Below are positions 1 to 12,440 of a DNA stretch of 59,311 nucleotides, piece after piece. Origin of the DNA: Basidiobolus ranarum (lineage: Eukaryota; Basidiobolomycota; Basidiobolomycetes; Basidiobolales); NCBI GenBank assembly GCA_040143965.1, contig JASJQH010000008.1, positions 1 through 59,311 on the forward strand, written 5' to 3'. Position numbers and translations under genes: made by a program. The notes below the pieces were generated by a model. The model worked only from the letters and a program-made list of their open reading frames with translations, was not told the origin of the DNA and searched no databases. Position 1 is the stretch's first letter. Every line of letters starts with the position of its first letter.

Positions 1-65
1 TACAAGTCATATTTGCGATAGATGTAGGCGTTGATGTTGGCGTAATGGTATTAATAGGAATATGA

Positions 66-3000
66 TTATCGGTAGTTGAAGTAATTTTCATGGTTTGGGT
101 TGGAGTAGTCGCGAGCAGAGACGGGTCCTTGTGGGTAAGGGGACAAACCATGCATAGATTGTGGGGCAGGAGAAACGGAGCGACCACGAATTCCTGGTGA
201 AAGATATGGATCCATAGCATGAGTGGAAAGTGGTGCCATGCTAGTGTAGACAGAAGCATTATCGGGTGCCCGAGATTTAGACCGGCTGCGGTAGCTTTCG
301 TGAGTACGATTCGAGTGGCTGGAGCCCTTAGATTCATGAGATACATGAGTACCAACTTCCCATAATTCTTGTTCATAGTCACTCCATTTCTTCACTGGAA
401 CCGAGGCAGGATCAAATCTCTCTTCGGTAGTAACGTGAGCAATGTTGCCTTTCTCTCCTACAACCACACGAGTATTACCCCATGAGAAATCATCGAAATG
501 CCAGAAAGAGTAGACGGGAAGGATGAAACTGAAGATAGGAAGGGATAACAAATAAACGATCATCCAACCGATGTGTTGCCACTGACGTTTGATCAAGAAG
601 ATAAAGATTTGGAAACCGTAGATAGCGCAAAGCATAATCGCTGAAATCAATGGGAACGAGGAAGGATCAGTAATGACCATGTACAAAAGGTATCCCAAAT
701 AGAAGCACTGAACAGGCATGATAATGGTAGAAAGCAGATCAACGAAGACGACGAAACGCATAGAGAAACAACAGAAACCGCATAGACGTGGAAGGTACAA
801 CAATTCGGCTAAATTGTGGATAGTGGAGTTAATCCAACGACGACGTTGAGAGAGCAATACAGACCATTCATCAGGGGCGTTCGTTTGACATTTGGCATCT
901 GGAGTAAAGGTCATCTTGTTGTAATTGAAGTGCTTCAACATTAAGGTGGTAAGGTAACGATCCTCACCAAGGGATAGCAAATTCTTCTTGTGCAGTGTGT
1001 CGACTTTGTTTTCTGAATACTCTTCAATAATAACATTGGCAATCAAGAGAGGTTGATTCTTGATGGGAGTACGGAAACGATACATACAGAAACAACCGGG
1101 TAAGCAGGTAACCGATCCGAATAAAGACTCAAAGGCTTTGTTCAAATGATGGGAAATGAAATATTCGTAAACCTGGATCATCGTAATGTACGAGGCCTTT
1201 TCGTTCAAAAGTTCAGTTTCACCACAAAGACCCATAATTTTGGTATCGTTTAACATGCACGAGATCATTCTGTTGAGCGAGTCAGGCATGACAATTGTAT
1301 CGGCATCCACCATTAAAACGTACTCATAGAAGAATGGATCAACACCGATGACGTTCTTGATTTGATGGTACATCTCAAGTTCGAGTGGATTCATGTCAGA
1401 ATTGAAATGAACCTTGTTGAAGAATTGCATCAGAATAAGCTGTGAATCACGCTTGCCTCTATTTCCTGGTCTGGAACGCTCTGAGGGCTTGCCAATCTTC
1501 ACTACGACAATGTATGGGACTACATGTCCTGAGCACTCGTAAAGGCCGGTGTAAACCTTGCCCATATTCAGTTGCTGGTTGCCTTCTCCAAGAGCCTTGT
1601 AAACCAATGGGTCTGGTTCAACATTTGGATCAGCACCAAGAATATCCAAAACAATCATAGGAGTAGGCTTGTCGTTACCACCACCAATAATCATGCCATC
1701 AGCAACAACAAAGAGGAGTTTACGTTTGTCGTCATATTTCAAAACGGCAAGGGAATCTATGGTTCTCTTGAGAGATTCTTCACCTTCAGTATAACAAGGA
1801 ACTTGTAATACCACAAATTTGTCGTGATCTTCGGGCTCACGCAATGTACCCAGCTGCAATGCAGCCAAGAATTTGAACAGCATGATGGCGGTCAAAAAGA
1901 TTGTGGCGGCCAGTAAAATGGAATTTGAGAACTGGCATTGGGGTGAATTACGAGTATCCACAACACCGGTATAGAATAGATTACGAAGGCAAGTCTTCAT
2001 TTTGCTTTTCATTTCCGGGTTAGTCCGATACAAATCGTTGAACCTTGCTGTTATATCTTCACCACGATTGTATTGGAAGAGGCTCACAAGCGCATCATCC
2101 AAGAAGTTCAGGGCATTATCAGCAACCGGACCTCTATCTTGGTAATCAGGAGGATTTACAATATATTTCGTAGTATATGGAGTCAAATCGTAAACATTAT
2201 TATCAATTATTGCTATGAGATTTTCGGTAGACTGCAATCCCTTGCTACGAACAGACTTCGTGCTGATCGCCATATGACCTTTAGCGTGCTTCTTGCGCAA
2301 AATAGTCATCACATTATTAGTGTAGAAATCGTTAGTAGTATAGAGATTACCAATAGTAGAGAACCGATAATCGTGGTAACGGGAATTGGGATCCTGTGTG
2401 TAGTTGAATAAATTGACGGCTGGATCAATAGGCGCATTTGCTCCCTCACACAACATGTTTACTTGAACTGGGAAAAGGTTACTAGCATCTTGACCAGCAT
2501 ACCTCTTCATATCAGCAAAACTCACAGTGTGGTGAACGAAATCCTTGAACGAGAAAACTTCTCCACGAATAGCCACATACGGATTCTTCTGATTATCGTA
2601 ACTTTGAAGTTCACCGGAGGAATAAACATATTGTCTTGGGCAAAGAATCTGTCCGAAGAACATCAAGAAGAACACGACAATACCGCAAAAGAATAGAATA
2701 AGAATGCATAGAGCGGTTTTTTCACGCCAAGCCATTCTGATATCTGGGCGCTTCATTTTACCACATGAACTCAATGTGAAAGTAGGAATCCACCAAGTCA
2801 GTGACCAAGTACAACAGACCCAATGCTTACGTTGCTTGGATACTGGTTCCTTTTCTTCAAGAGGTAAACTTACTTCAGCCTTCGATATTTCTTGGGCTTT
2901 CATAGTAGACTGAGGGGTAAAAATTTCCGAGGTCATAGCAGACTGATTTTCTGGGCGCTCAAAGTAGTCATCGTCACTATAAAATGAGCGAGTATCAGCA

Positions 3001-5394
3001 CTAGTGGCATAAGATTGAGTGTCCGGCGAAGAATGGGACATAAAGGATTGTAGTGGAGCGGCCATAACAGCAGAAGGAATAGCAATCTCCCCAGGGTGAT
3101 TAGGAGCAACAGATTCGACTTCCTTCTTACGTTTTTTAGAATCGGTTTCCGAAAGACGTAGGTTATCTTCAAGATCTCTCCAAGCTTCAAATCCAAGATA
3201 CACCTTGGTGGCACCGACAGCCATTTCATTTTCATTCCATCCAAAGATAGTGCATGTGGTTTGACACTTTTGCTTTGGATCCCGAGTTTGATCCAAACCC
3301 ATGGGCTCGATAACCATAGCATAACGTTCCAAGAACTCATCATGAGTCAAGGAGGTCGTATAATCAATTTGGCGACGTTTGGCGATTTCAGCAAGTCCCA
3401 TGTATCGAACCTGTTGACTTACTTTACGCGAGTCAAACTGATCAGGATTCTGTGTGTCATTGGGTTTAACACATAGAACAAACCAGGGAACAGTATCTTG
3501 AAGTGTTTCCAAAAGTTCATCCAAAGCACCCTGCAATTGAGTAGTAATACTGGCTACTTTCTTCACATCTTTCACCGACTTAGTACGAGGACGGCGCATA
3601 GATGGTTGTCTGGTAGGAATGGCAGGCTGTTGTGCAGCAACAATAGTAGCCTCGTTTCTGGGATGACTTTCATACGCTACGGTTTTATCGGTGAATAATC
3701 CAGCAATGAAAGGATTACTGGTTGAAGCTACATCTGAACCACCACGGAAAAGACCGATGAAATCCGAACCAATAGTATCACCATTCTTCTCCAAGAACTC
3801 ATCAATCTGATAAGCGACTTGCCCAGCGAAATGCTGAATAGCGAAATTGCCAGGGGAGTTTCTTGGAGGTGGATGGAAGTTGCTGTGAGATGAATGATGT
3901 TTTCTGATAGTTTCCAAGAGAGTCTCGCTACTGGTTTCAGTTTGAGTACGATTGGCTTTTCTGTCCATCAGGGCAATTATACCAGAGCTTGGTTTCATGA
4001 GCAAATCCAAGCATGGTGAGTTATCGAAGTAGAGCACATCAGGGATAGCAATACCTTGCTCACGATACTCTTCGTTGAAAGTTTCGAAAATATGGTGGTT
4101 AATGAAATTATGAATGCGTTCATCGGTGAAATTGACACAAAACTGCTCAAATCCATTGACTTCAAAGGTTTGAAACCCGGGCATATCCACAAAACCAATG
4201 AAATTGGTTTGTGTTTCAGAACAAAGCTTGGTATTGATGAATTCTACCATCCAGCTGAACAAGAGCGAATAAAGTGACTTTGATAAACTGTCACGTTGTA
4301 CTTCGGCTTTACTGGCGTTAAGGAATGTGGTGCACACTTCTTTACGGACCAAAATGGATTTGTAGGTTAAAACGTTCAACAGGTCCGAGGCGTTAACTCC
4401 AAGGAATTCTGCTACAGTTATCAAAACGTCTTCATTCTTGATGGTGGCGGCTTCATTGGGGCGATTTGGATGATCCACAAAGGTAATATTCCCTAAATGA
4501 AGAATGGCGGCCAAGAGACGGAAGATTTGGCTCTGGTATTTTTTGTTGAATCCAAGAGACTTCATTGCTGTACGTAGCTCATTGAAGATAGCAGTGTCTT
4601 GAGCGCTGTGTCGGGAACTGCCACTAAGATATGCATTGGTGTCTGATAACTTTAGGTGAGTTCTCTCCTCTTCTGAAACACCAGAGAGAAGATAATAAAA
4701 TATATGGAAATTGTCACCCTTGCCGTATGGACATGCTACTCTGGATTTTTCCAATAGATAGTCAAGGATTCTAGCACCAATAATCCTTCCACGCTCGTTA
4801 AATTGGATTTCAGTGTAATTACCATATCTGGATGCGTTGTTATTATGTATGGTTTGGGCGTTACCAAAGGCTTCCAAGATGCTAGTTGCGCTGATGATTT
4901 GGCCCATTATGTGAGTGTCTTTTTTGGAGACCTCTCTCAATGCTGTCAACATTTGAAGTCCGGCGTTTTTAGTAAATGACTTACCACTGCCAGTTTCACC
5001 ACTATGCAAGAAAAGAGTTTGGTTTAAAAGGAGGTTGTTTCAACGCCATGTGCAATATAACTTACCTGAAAACAACCGACTGGTCGAAGCCAGTTCTTCT
5101 CATATCCAAGTAGGCATTGCTAATGATATCAAAGATGTGAGGAGGCAGTATTTGACGTTGTCCAGAAATATCCTTATAGTCGCTGAGATATCTCTGAAGG
5201 AAAGTCTCATTGTAACAGTTCAAAGACTTGTATGGGTTCAAAGATACTAGAGTACGAGTTCCAATTCTAGTATAAATGCTATCTTGTTGATAAAAGTCCC
5301 GGAGAGCGGAGGTCACTTCATCCTCAGTAAATGAGGATAAGTTGATGAGGTTTTGGCTATCCTCGGATACGCCAAGTGTTTTTCTACTACCCAT
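66..5394 (-). CDS. Chitin synthase with N-terminal myosin motor-like domain (class V type)
   Basis: Makes chitin from UDP-GlcNAc at the plasma membrane; the motor domain helps deliver the enzyme to sites of wall growth. Model: join(66..5001,5066..5394) on the minus strand, 1754 aa; the intron 5002-5065 (GTAAGT...ATAG) splits the Ser of the P-loop, giving SGETGSGKS near residues 110-118. Also visible are a switch I-like NNNASRYG, a cytochrome b5-like stretch after the first membrane segment, the glycosyltransferase MVDAD motif (about residue 1340), the QRRRW signature (about 1497) and a cluster of C-terminal membrane helices. The Ser/Pro-rich tail ends NHENYFNYR with no DEK_C domain, unlike textbook class V enzymes. 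The intact P-loop argues against class VII. The start ATG at 5394 follows a 1.6-kb gene-free upstream region. Confidence 0.95.
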
Positions 5395-7022
5395 AGTAGA
5401 AGGAATCTAATATTTACGTAATTCTGGGTTACAATGACCTAGTTATGTATTCGGACAGGAGAAAAAGATATAAAAAAGTAAAAGAGGGCCTCTACACAGG
5501 AGTAAGGAAGATGGAGAGGAAGTTAGAAATATAAGAAACTCAAGTGGAGTAGCTTGAAGAAGCACCAACAAGAAGATGAAAGAAAGAACAGATTAGGGAA
5601 TCAAGCAATCAGAATTAACATTGGCGGTGCAATTTAAGAACAGAGCATCCTACCATAATAGAAAAAAAACTATAAATAACATGGCACCAATTAATTGACA
5701 AATGACATCGACGCAAGGATATCACCAAACGGTGAGGAATGATTACAGGCAGGAAAGGGATGCCCATATATGGATATACCCATGAGTACAAATTTCCAAT
5801 CATTATGCTTGGTGGCATCTATTGTGTGATTGATGGAGAGTGTGGAATATATTAACCTTAATCCATTCAGAGCCACTGCAGTTACTAGGCAACGCTGAAG
5901 CTAAATTGCCCCTAAATTATCCCATTTAGCTGAATATTGCTAAATAACCAACCAATCTATTTCGAAACACCATGGTTTCCATATTGGTTTCCATATTAGC
6001 TGCGACAAAGTAAATGCCATTTAAATGCCGGGGGAATAGGTAACCTCATCACAGCCAATAGTCGATTCTCGCATTAATACTTTTTTGTTTGATCCATTAA
6101 TTAAGTAAGTGATTGGCCCAGACGCCGACAGCCCCAAAGATGGATATGGGGATTGCTCATTAGTCTCAGCTTTGCATAGATGATGAGAAAATGGGCAAAA
6201 TTAAATGAAATAAAACCTCGCTTTAGTCGGTATTTTAATCTAACATTGCCTGCATTTCAGTATTTCACTACTGTTGCTGTAGTTTAATCTAGTACAAAGG
6301 GATCTAAATCGGATCGTGGCTAACAATTTCAATTTATACCTTGATTTGTACTTTGAGATAGTTTATTGTGGATAGTCAGTCCAATCAGTGGTTAGGAGTG
6401 GGGTATGTCTCATTTTTTTATATCACTTAACGCCGCCAGGTTCCGGTACTATAAACACGACAATATGGCTGGATCGCTCACCTGGATCGTCCACTATACA
6501 TTTATCCGTATAATCCGGTGTAATCAGATAGAACATTTCCATTTGGTTTGTCTAGTAACGAAGTCTCATCGATACTTAGTAATAATGATAATAACAATAA
6601 CATGCCAACTGATACCAGCAATCAGATGTGCCAACTAATACCGGTAATAACAATATGGGTGATATCGACAGTGCTGGTTCAATTGGAAAGCGTACATTTT
6701 TAATATTAGTCGATTGCAGTGTTGTAGTGTTTATGGATGGCGCCCCTATGTTGTGCTAGTACCTTAAAGGGAAAGTGCTGGTTGTAATTGTAAGATATGA
6801 CTGTGTCCCCATATCTGGTTCTGTATGTTCATGTGTTTATTAATGCTATGGAGATAATGCAAAACTAAAATCGTAATGGGTCTTACATCATTAATTTGAA
6901 AAGCTGGAGTTCTTCAAGACTTGATATTGACCAGCAAACGTGAAACACTGCAAAAAGGGTCCAAGCATAACTATGCAAGTTAATCTCTACTAATAGGCTA
7001 CTTAGCCTAAGCGTTTGACTAA
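5395..7022. other. Intergenic region upstream of the chitin synthase
   Basis: Between the chitin synthase start and the 3' end of the WD40 gene, both on the minus strand. I see no convincing gene; short ORFs here lack recognisable domains. It contains CCAAT-like and AT-rich stretches and probably serves as the chitin synthase promoter and long 5' leader. Confidence 0.6.
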
Positions 7023-10000
7023 TTATTCATCTCCTAGAACAGTCCACTGGTGTTGCCGAGATCTGTGAGCATAATCATTGCTGTAGAGATACACGCTTCC
7101 AGAAATAGTGCCAACTGCTAATACGTCGTGATCTATCAAGGAATTAGTACACAGAAACTGGAGGCATACTCAAGCATATTAGGGAGCTTACCAGGAGTAA
7201 TGGATAATGAGCTGACTGGGCTATCCTGGTTATCAAGTGAATGGATACAAGGGTCTGAGCGAGTGATGTTCCATAGTTTTACCTTTCAGTAATATGTTAG
7301 AATATGTTTTACAACAAATCATTTTATACATAAAACTTCTTGGATATTACCAAAGAATCTCCTCCACCAGTTAGCAACATATTAGGTCCAACCCATTGCA
7401 ATGATATAACACCATCATGTCGTATCCCACCAGTTGGTTCTAACCGATTTGCTTATTAGATTCCATAAGTGAATCACATTAATAAACTACTTACCTTCAT
7501 GGCTCAAAACATGAACTGGCGCATCACAAAAGCGTCTATCGTACACAAATGTTCGATTTTCAGTCCCGGAGCTAGTTATAAACGTTTCATCTGGGCTTAA
7601 GCGATTGTTGACGATTTAACTCACAGAATATCTCAAATTAAATGCAAATTATAAGCAAACCTAAAAGTGACCAAGTTGATATCGGATTGATTTGTGTTTA
7701 CGATTTGAGCTTGTAGGTTAGTTCTGAGATCAAAAACGCGAACACATCGATCACCAGACGGTTGTGCCTCCTCTACATAAGTCCCACCCGAAGAGCCAGA
7801 AACAATCAGATTACCAGTTGGAGAACTTTGTATACACGACACAGAGCTTAGCATATCAGTAAATTGATGAACTCGTTTGCTGGTTTGGTAGTCCCATACT
7901 ATAATCTAGTGAATCCAGATAATTAGTTCAGCTCCATTTACTGTCTACAATTTCTATGAAAATTTACCATCCCAGCAGCTGAGGTCCTTGTGCCCTCATA
8001 AGCACCTACTAGTAAATGATCAAACCTTCCATTACAGAAATCCACGTCGGATACTATTCGACTAATAGCGCAAGATTTAACTTCTATGATTCAAAATCAC
8101 ATGATAAACCTATCCCAACTTACAAACTTTTGCGCTGTGACAAGACATTAACCTTGGCAGTCAACAGCCCTAGTTCAGTATTCACTGGATACACTCCAAT
8201 CAAACTAAAAGAAAAAGGAGGCTAAGTGCTGTGTTGAAGATTAGAAATTTCAGATTCAGATTACCCATCATCTGATCCAGTAGCAAAGAGTTCATGATAT
8301 TTGTTTTTTGGAACTGCCATTCTATTGATTCTTTTGCTGTGAACCACTGATTCATAAAAAATCAGCATCTATTGTTACATAGCTAAGGGATTAATCATAG
8401 AATACCTGTGGAGTCCTTTAATTCACCAGATTCCGTGGACCATATCTAAAATATAGATTATTAGCAGCCAGTGGTGTATACATATGCCATGTAAATTCAT
8501 ACTTTAGCGGTGGTATCAAAAGAGCTTGAATACATGCATTTCCCATCAGAAGAAAATTTTACATCTGTAACAGTACTATAGTGACCTATAATTTTCCTGC
8601 TTTAGTTCAAGAAAGCAGTGATAAATGTTGATGAATATAAAGATTACGTCGATTAGCTTGGTTGGTATAATGCTGGTTAAGACAACGTATTAGAGCTGAA
8701 TTAAATGGAGTTTAGTGATGTTTGAGGTCATGGCATCAAAGTACATAGGCTAGGTTACCTGAATCTACATCTCCAAGTAAAAGATTGTTGGGTTTGTTGT
8801 AAGTTGGATCATCGTTTGTTACGCAAGCAACTCCTAGAAGTGTTCTAATCATAGACATTAGTGTTGGTAACAACTATCAGCATGTTGAAGGAGCATGAAG
8901 GAGTACTTTGTAGATTGATGTAAGCATGTATCTATCACTGCACCACTGCTACTACTGAATGAGGTAATCAGTCCCATCCCTCGAACCAAGGGCTCATCAT
9001 ATGATGATCTAACAATCTACCAATTTTGAAAAGGTCGACGTTAGGAAGTTTGTTTGACTTAAAGTCACGTAACTAGACTCACCGATGAGCCAATTTCCCG
9101 TTGCCTAACTAAGTTATTCAAGGTTTTCCTTGGTGTGGTTTCTTTTTTACAACGGGTACGCGCTTTTGTAGTACGAATTCAAAATCGGAATATTTGTTAA
9201 AGAAGGTGGGGATAGGATGTTGGTATTTATTAATTACCGATTGTCTGAATGTATATTAACGGTTCAATTAATTCATCCCTAAGATTCACGAACAAATGGA
9301 TATCGAAGTCAGTAAATTTCTTTAACACCACCAGAAACTTTGTACAAACCTCAATTGAGCTGATTTCCAATCATCGTGAAAACGTTTACAGTCATTAGGC
9401 TTTCTCCCTGGGAGTAATCTAACAGTCGGATTGAAGATTTAGTATAGGGTCACAAAAGAATGATGAAAGACTTATTAACTTGGATATTTTGTTCCATCCT
9501 AAACTGATATTCGTCAGGAGAATATCTTTCTCCATTGCGGTAAATGGATAGTGAACAACATCACCTATGGGTTTTTAGTTAGTACTACGTGTATGTATAG
9601 ATGTAACAACCGAATAACACTATTACCAGTTTGTATAGAGGGCAATTTTCGCGTGGAGAGTTTTTCTCTGGCTTTAAGAGACATATAGGGCCGGTCGATA
9701 TGTACCAAGGAAGATTCATGAGCATTAATACTCAATTTTTGACGACAGATTTGAGCGTAAGTATTCAAAAAACAAAGAAGTTGACGATCGTCGAACTAAC
9801 AAAAAAGTAAGACTCAACAAATCAAGTGGCGCGTGCGATATGAATTACCAAACCTGTGTAGTATCTAGCAGTTGTGGGGTAGTGTGTTTACGTTTGTCCT
9901 GGATATACTATTTGGAGATTATAAAAAAAGCGTTGGAAATTAATTCTTAATCTATCAATATTGCAATAGATCATATACATACACTATAACCTTTTGTCGG

Positions 10001-11810
10001 ACAGTCGGTAAACTTTGACAACCAAGATTAGTCGAGTATTATCACAACAAATTAAAACAAAATTGGAGTACCTCTGGGCGAAGGGAAATATCCAATTCTA
10101 GTGTATTTGGGAAGAGAGGCTCTTCATTATCGATTTTAAAGGGTTCAGAATTTACATCCTTGGGTATATGACTTTTACTGCCATCATCTCCATGAGGTGT
10201 AAGCACAGTCCTCTCTAAAACAGAAGCAATCACTTCTTTATCCTTATGCTTCTGAAGAAGCTTTTTCCTCTCCGGTATAATTACACGTGGTACGATCGTG
10301 GTGGTTGATGGTTGAACTTCAATAGATTGCTTTTGAAGGATTTGACTGGATGCTTTTGTAGGTCGTTTTGAAGCAGTCGAGTCAACTAAACCTCTCCCAG
10401 AATCCAAATTTTTTCTTTTACGAGTTGTCTTTGTTCTGGAAGTATCAGAACTGTTCGATGCGTCGATTTCGATAACAACTTCATTCACTGGCGTTCTAAT
10501 GTAGTGAGAAGCTTTGGTAGGATGATGATAGAAAGGAATAACCACTTCCGGATCTTTCCAATTACTCTCTTTGATATCTTCAATTTCGGCTTCTGAATTG
10601 GTAGACGAAATGTATTCTCGGACCTTTGAATTCTTGGGACCAGGAGGATTTGACTTTGGTCTTGCAGCAGTATAGCTTTCGGTCATTTTACAATTGTCGA
10701 TGTTTTGAGGCTCTGGTGTGCTTGTTCCGCTAGCGATTTCCTGAATTACTTCATCTGAATTTCTTTCAACATTGAACATCTCTTCATCACTATCACTGAT
10801 CGTAATGATATCGTTAGAATCTTTCGAAAGATCCTTGGGTTGTTCCTGAGGAGTTGTTGATGAGCGCAATTCTAGAGGGATACTAGTTTGTGTAGATTTT
10901 CTAGCAAAAAATCGAGGATGTGCCTTTGCTGGTGGAGTTTGGGTAGTTTTCTTTTGAATAATTACAGGTTTGTCCATTCCATTGTTTGCAGTAGGTTTGC
11001 TCTCTGTCTTTCCTTTGCGAGTTATCAATGATTTTGAGGGAAGAGATACTGTAACCATATGATTTTTCGAGTTGTTTGTCCCATTGGATTTACTATTTAG
11101 TTTGTTTTTTGTTCTAGTGGCCTTTAATGAGTCATGCTGGTTAATGCTTCCTTGAGAATCATCATCACTCATTGTATCCTCCAAGTCATGCTTTATGTTT
11201 TCTAAAAGTAGCACTGTATTAGTTTTCATGATATAACCTGAGGATTGGATAGCCTACATTCTATCATGAGAGTTCATAAATGAACCTCCATAAGAGTGAA
11301 CTATACAGGCATTTATAGATATGAAAATAATGGATAGTATTGATATACCTCTATGAGCAGAATGACTTTGAGTTATGGCTGTACTCGAGATATCACCTTT
11401 GGGTTGGTCCAAATCAATTTTGGGTATTGATTTTACAGCCATTTGCTTTTGTGCACTAGAGTCTGCTTAGGTAAAATAGTTTTAGTATGATATAAATGGG
11501 AAAATTCACATACATGCTTAAGAATTCAAGTAAACGGACACCTACTCGTTGTACTGGCACTGTTATCATGAATTGGAGGGATATTTTTTGACGAAGAACT
11601 GGATAGGCTTAACTTGATGTAATCCGTTCTAAGTTTACATATTTTCTCCCGGATGTTCTCTAAACTAAAACAAATACACGTTTGTAAGTTCTCGAAAATC
11701 ATTTAACTTGTACCAAGTAAGCTACAAAGAAAGTATCTTTTTTAATAACCACTGGGAAGTAAGTGGATATGAACATATATGTACCGTCTTATATTTTCCA
11801 AAATACCCAT
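7023..11810 (-). CDS. WD40-repeat protein with long disordered N-terminus, 22 exons
   Basis: Twenty-two exons keep frame through 21 GT-AG junctions and give 1034 aa. Exons on the minus strand: 11810-11785, 11664-11546, 11462-11349, 11237-10072, 9898-9854, 9795-9627, 9564-9480, 9418-9350, 9278-9238, 9141-9083, 9016-8907, 8844-8759, 8585-8503, 8445-8406, 8346-8265, 8204-8124, 8061-7968, 7905-7661, 7595-7495, 7439-7351, 7282-7192, 7132-7023. Residues 1 to about 475 are low-complexity, rich in Ser, Thr and Lys with acidic patches (ISDSDEE). The C-terminal half carries WD40 blades with TAKIWSTESG, IIVWDYQTS and VKLWNITRS. An in-frame TAG sits just upstream of the chosen ATG. I cannot name the family; a DDB2/Raf1-like or DCAF-type propeller protein acting on chromatin or ubiquitin ligases is possible but unproven. 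Confidence 0.8.
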
Positions 11811-12440
11811 ATTGATCTATTTGCTGCTTTATGAAGCAGTTTGGTGAGTAATTTCCTCCACTGGTGAACCAAATTGAGTCGAAGATTTTATGTGAGTAAA
11901 TCTAAAAGATAATATGGAAGGGATTTAGTATTTTATAGTGAAATCGTTATGGAACTTATGCGTACCTCACGGAAGTCTACGAGTGTGTATACTTGACTGA
12001 AACTCTAACCGAGTGATCAGATTGTTCAAGAAGTAATTTCAATAAACAAGATTGACCAATAAAATGATTGCGCATTGAGGTATGTTTTGAAGCACCATTT
12101 TGAATGGAATCTACCAGCATATACTCATGAGTAATTTCAAAGGTGAATAAAAATCCCATTTCATAGATAGTATATTCACTTTTTGCAAGAACAAACATAT
12201 CAAACTACCAACCAAATTCTACCTCACTTCTGTCATCTGTTCTGAATGAAACCTTATTCAACTAGTGGTTAATATAGTGACCTTAATAAATTAATTCGTA
12301 ATTATAGTAAAATATACCTTATCTGCCTCATGTATAATCTTTGCAAAACTGTAGAAATCCAAATTACAAAAATCAAATTATCATTATATCAATGTTATTA
12401 GCTCAAGTATAGCTTCATGTAAGCAATATTGTAGCGAAGT
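11811..12440. promoter_or_regulatory. Divergent promoter region between the WD40 and PPR genes
   Basis: This 630-bp AT-rich spacer separates two genes that run away from each other. A probable 5' UTR intron of the WD40 gene is visible: a GTACGC donor near 11965 and a TTTTAG acceptor near 11902 on the minus strand. A 73-codon minus ORF at 11977-12198 lies in the presumed leader; I found no family for it and do not call it a gene. Confidence 0.4.

Noticed and set aside
5615-6638. Short ORFs in the chitin synthase upstream region
   Set aside because: All under 80 codons, no family features, no supporting splice signals.
11977-12198. 73-codon minus-strand ORF upstream of the WD40 gene
   Set aside because: It lies in the likely 5' UTR, does not join the WD40 frame (an in-frame TAG precedes the ATG at 11810) and matches nothing I know.
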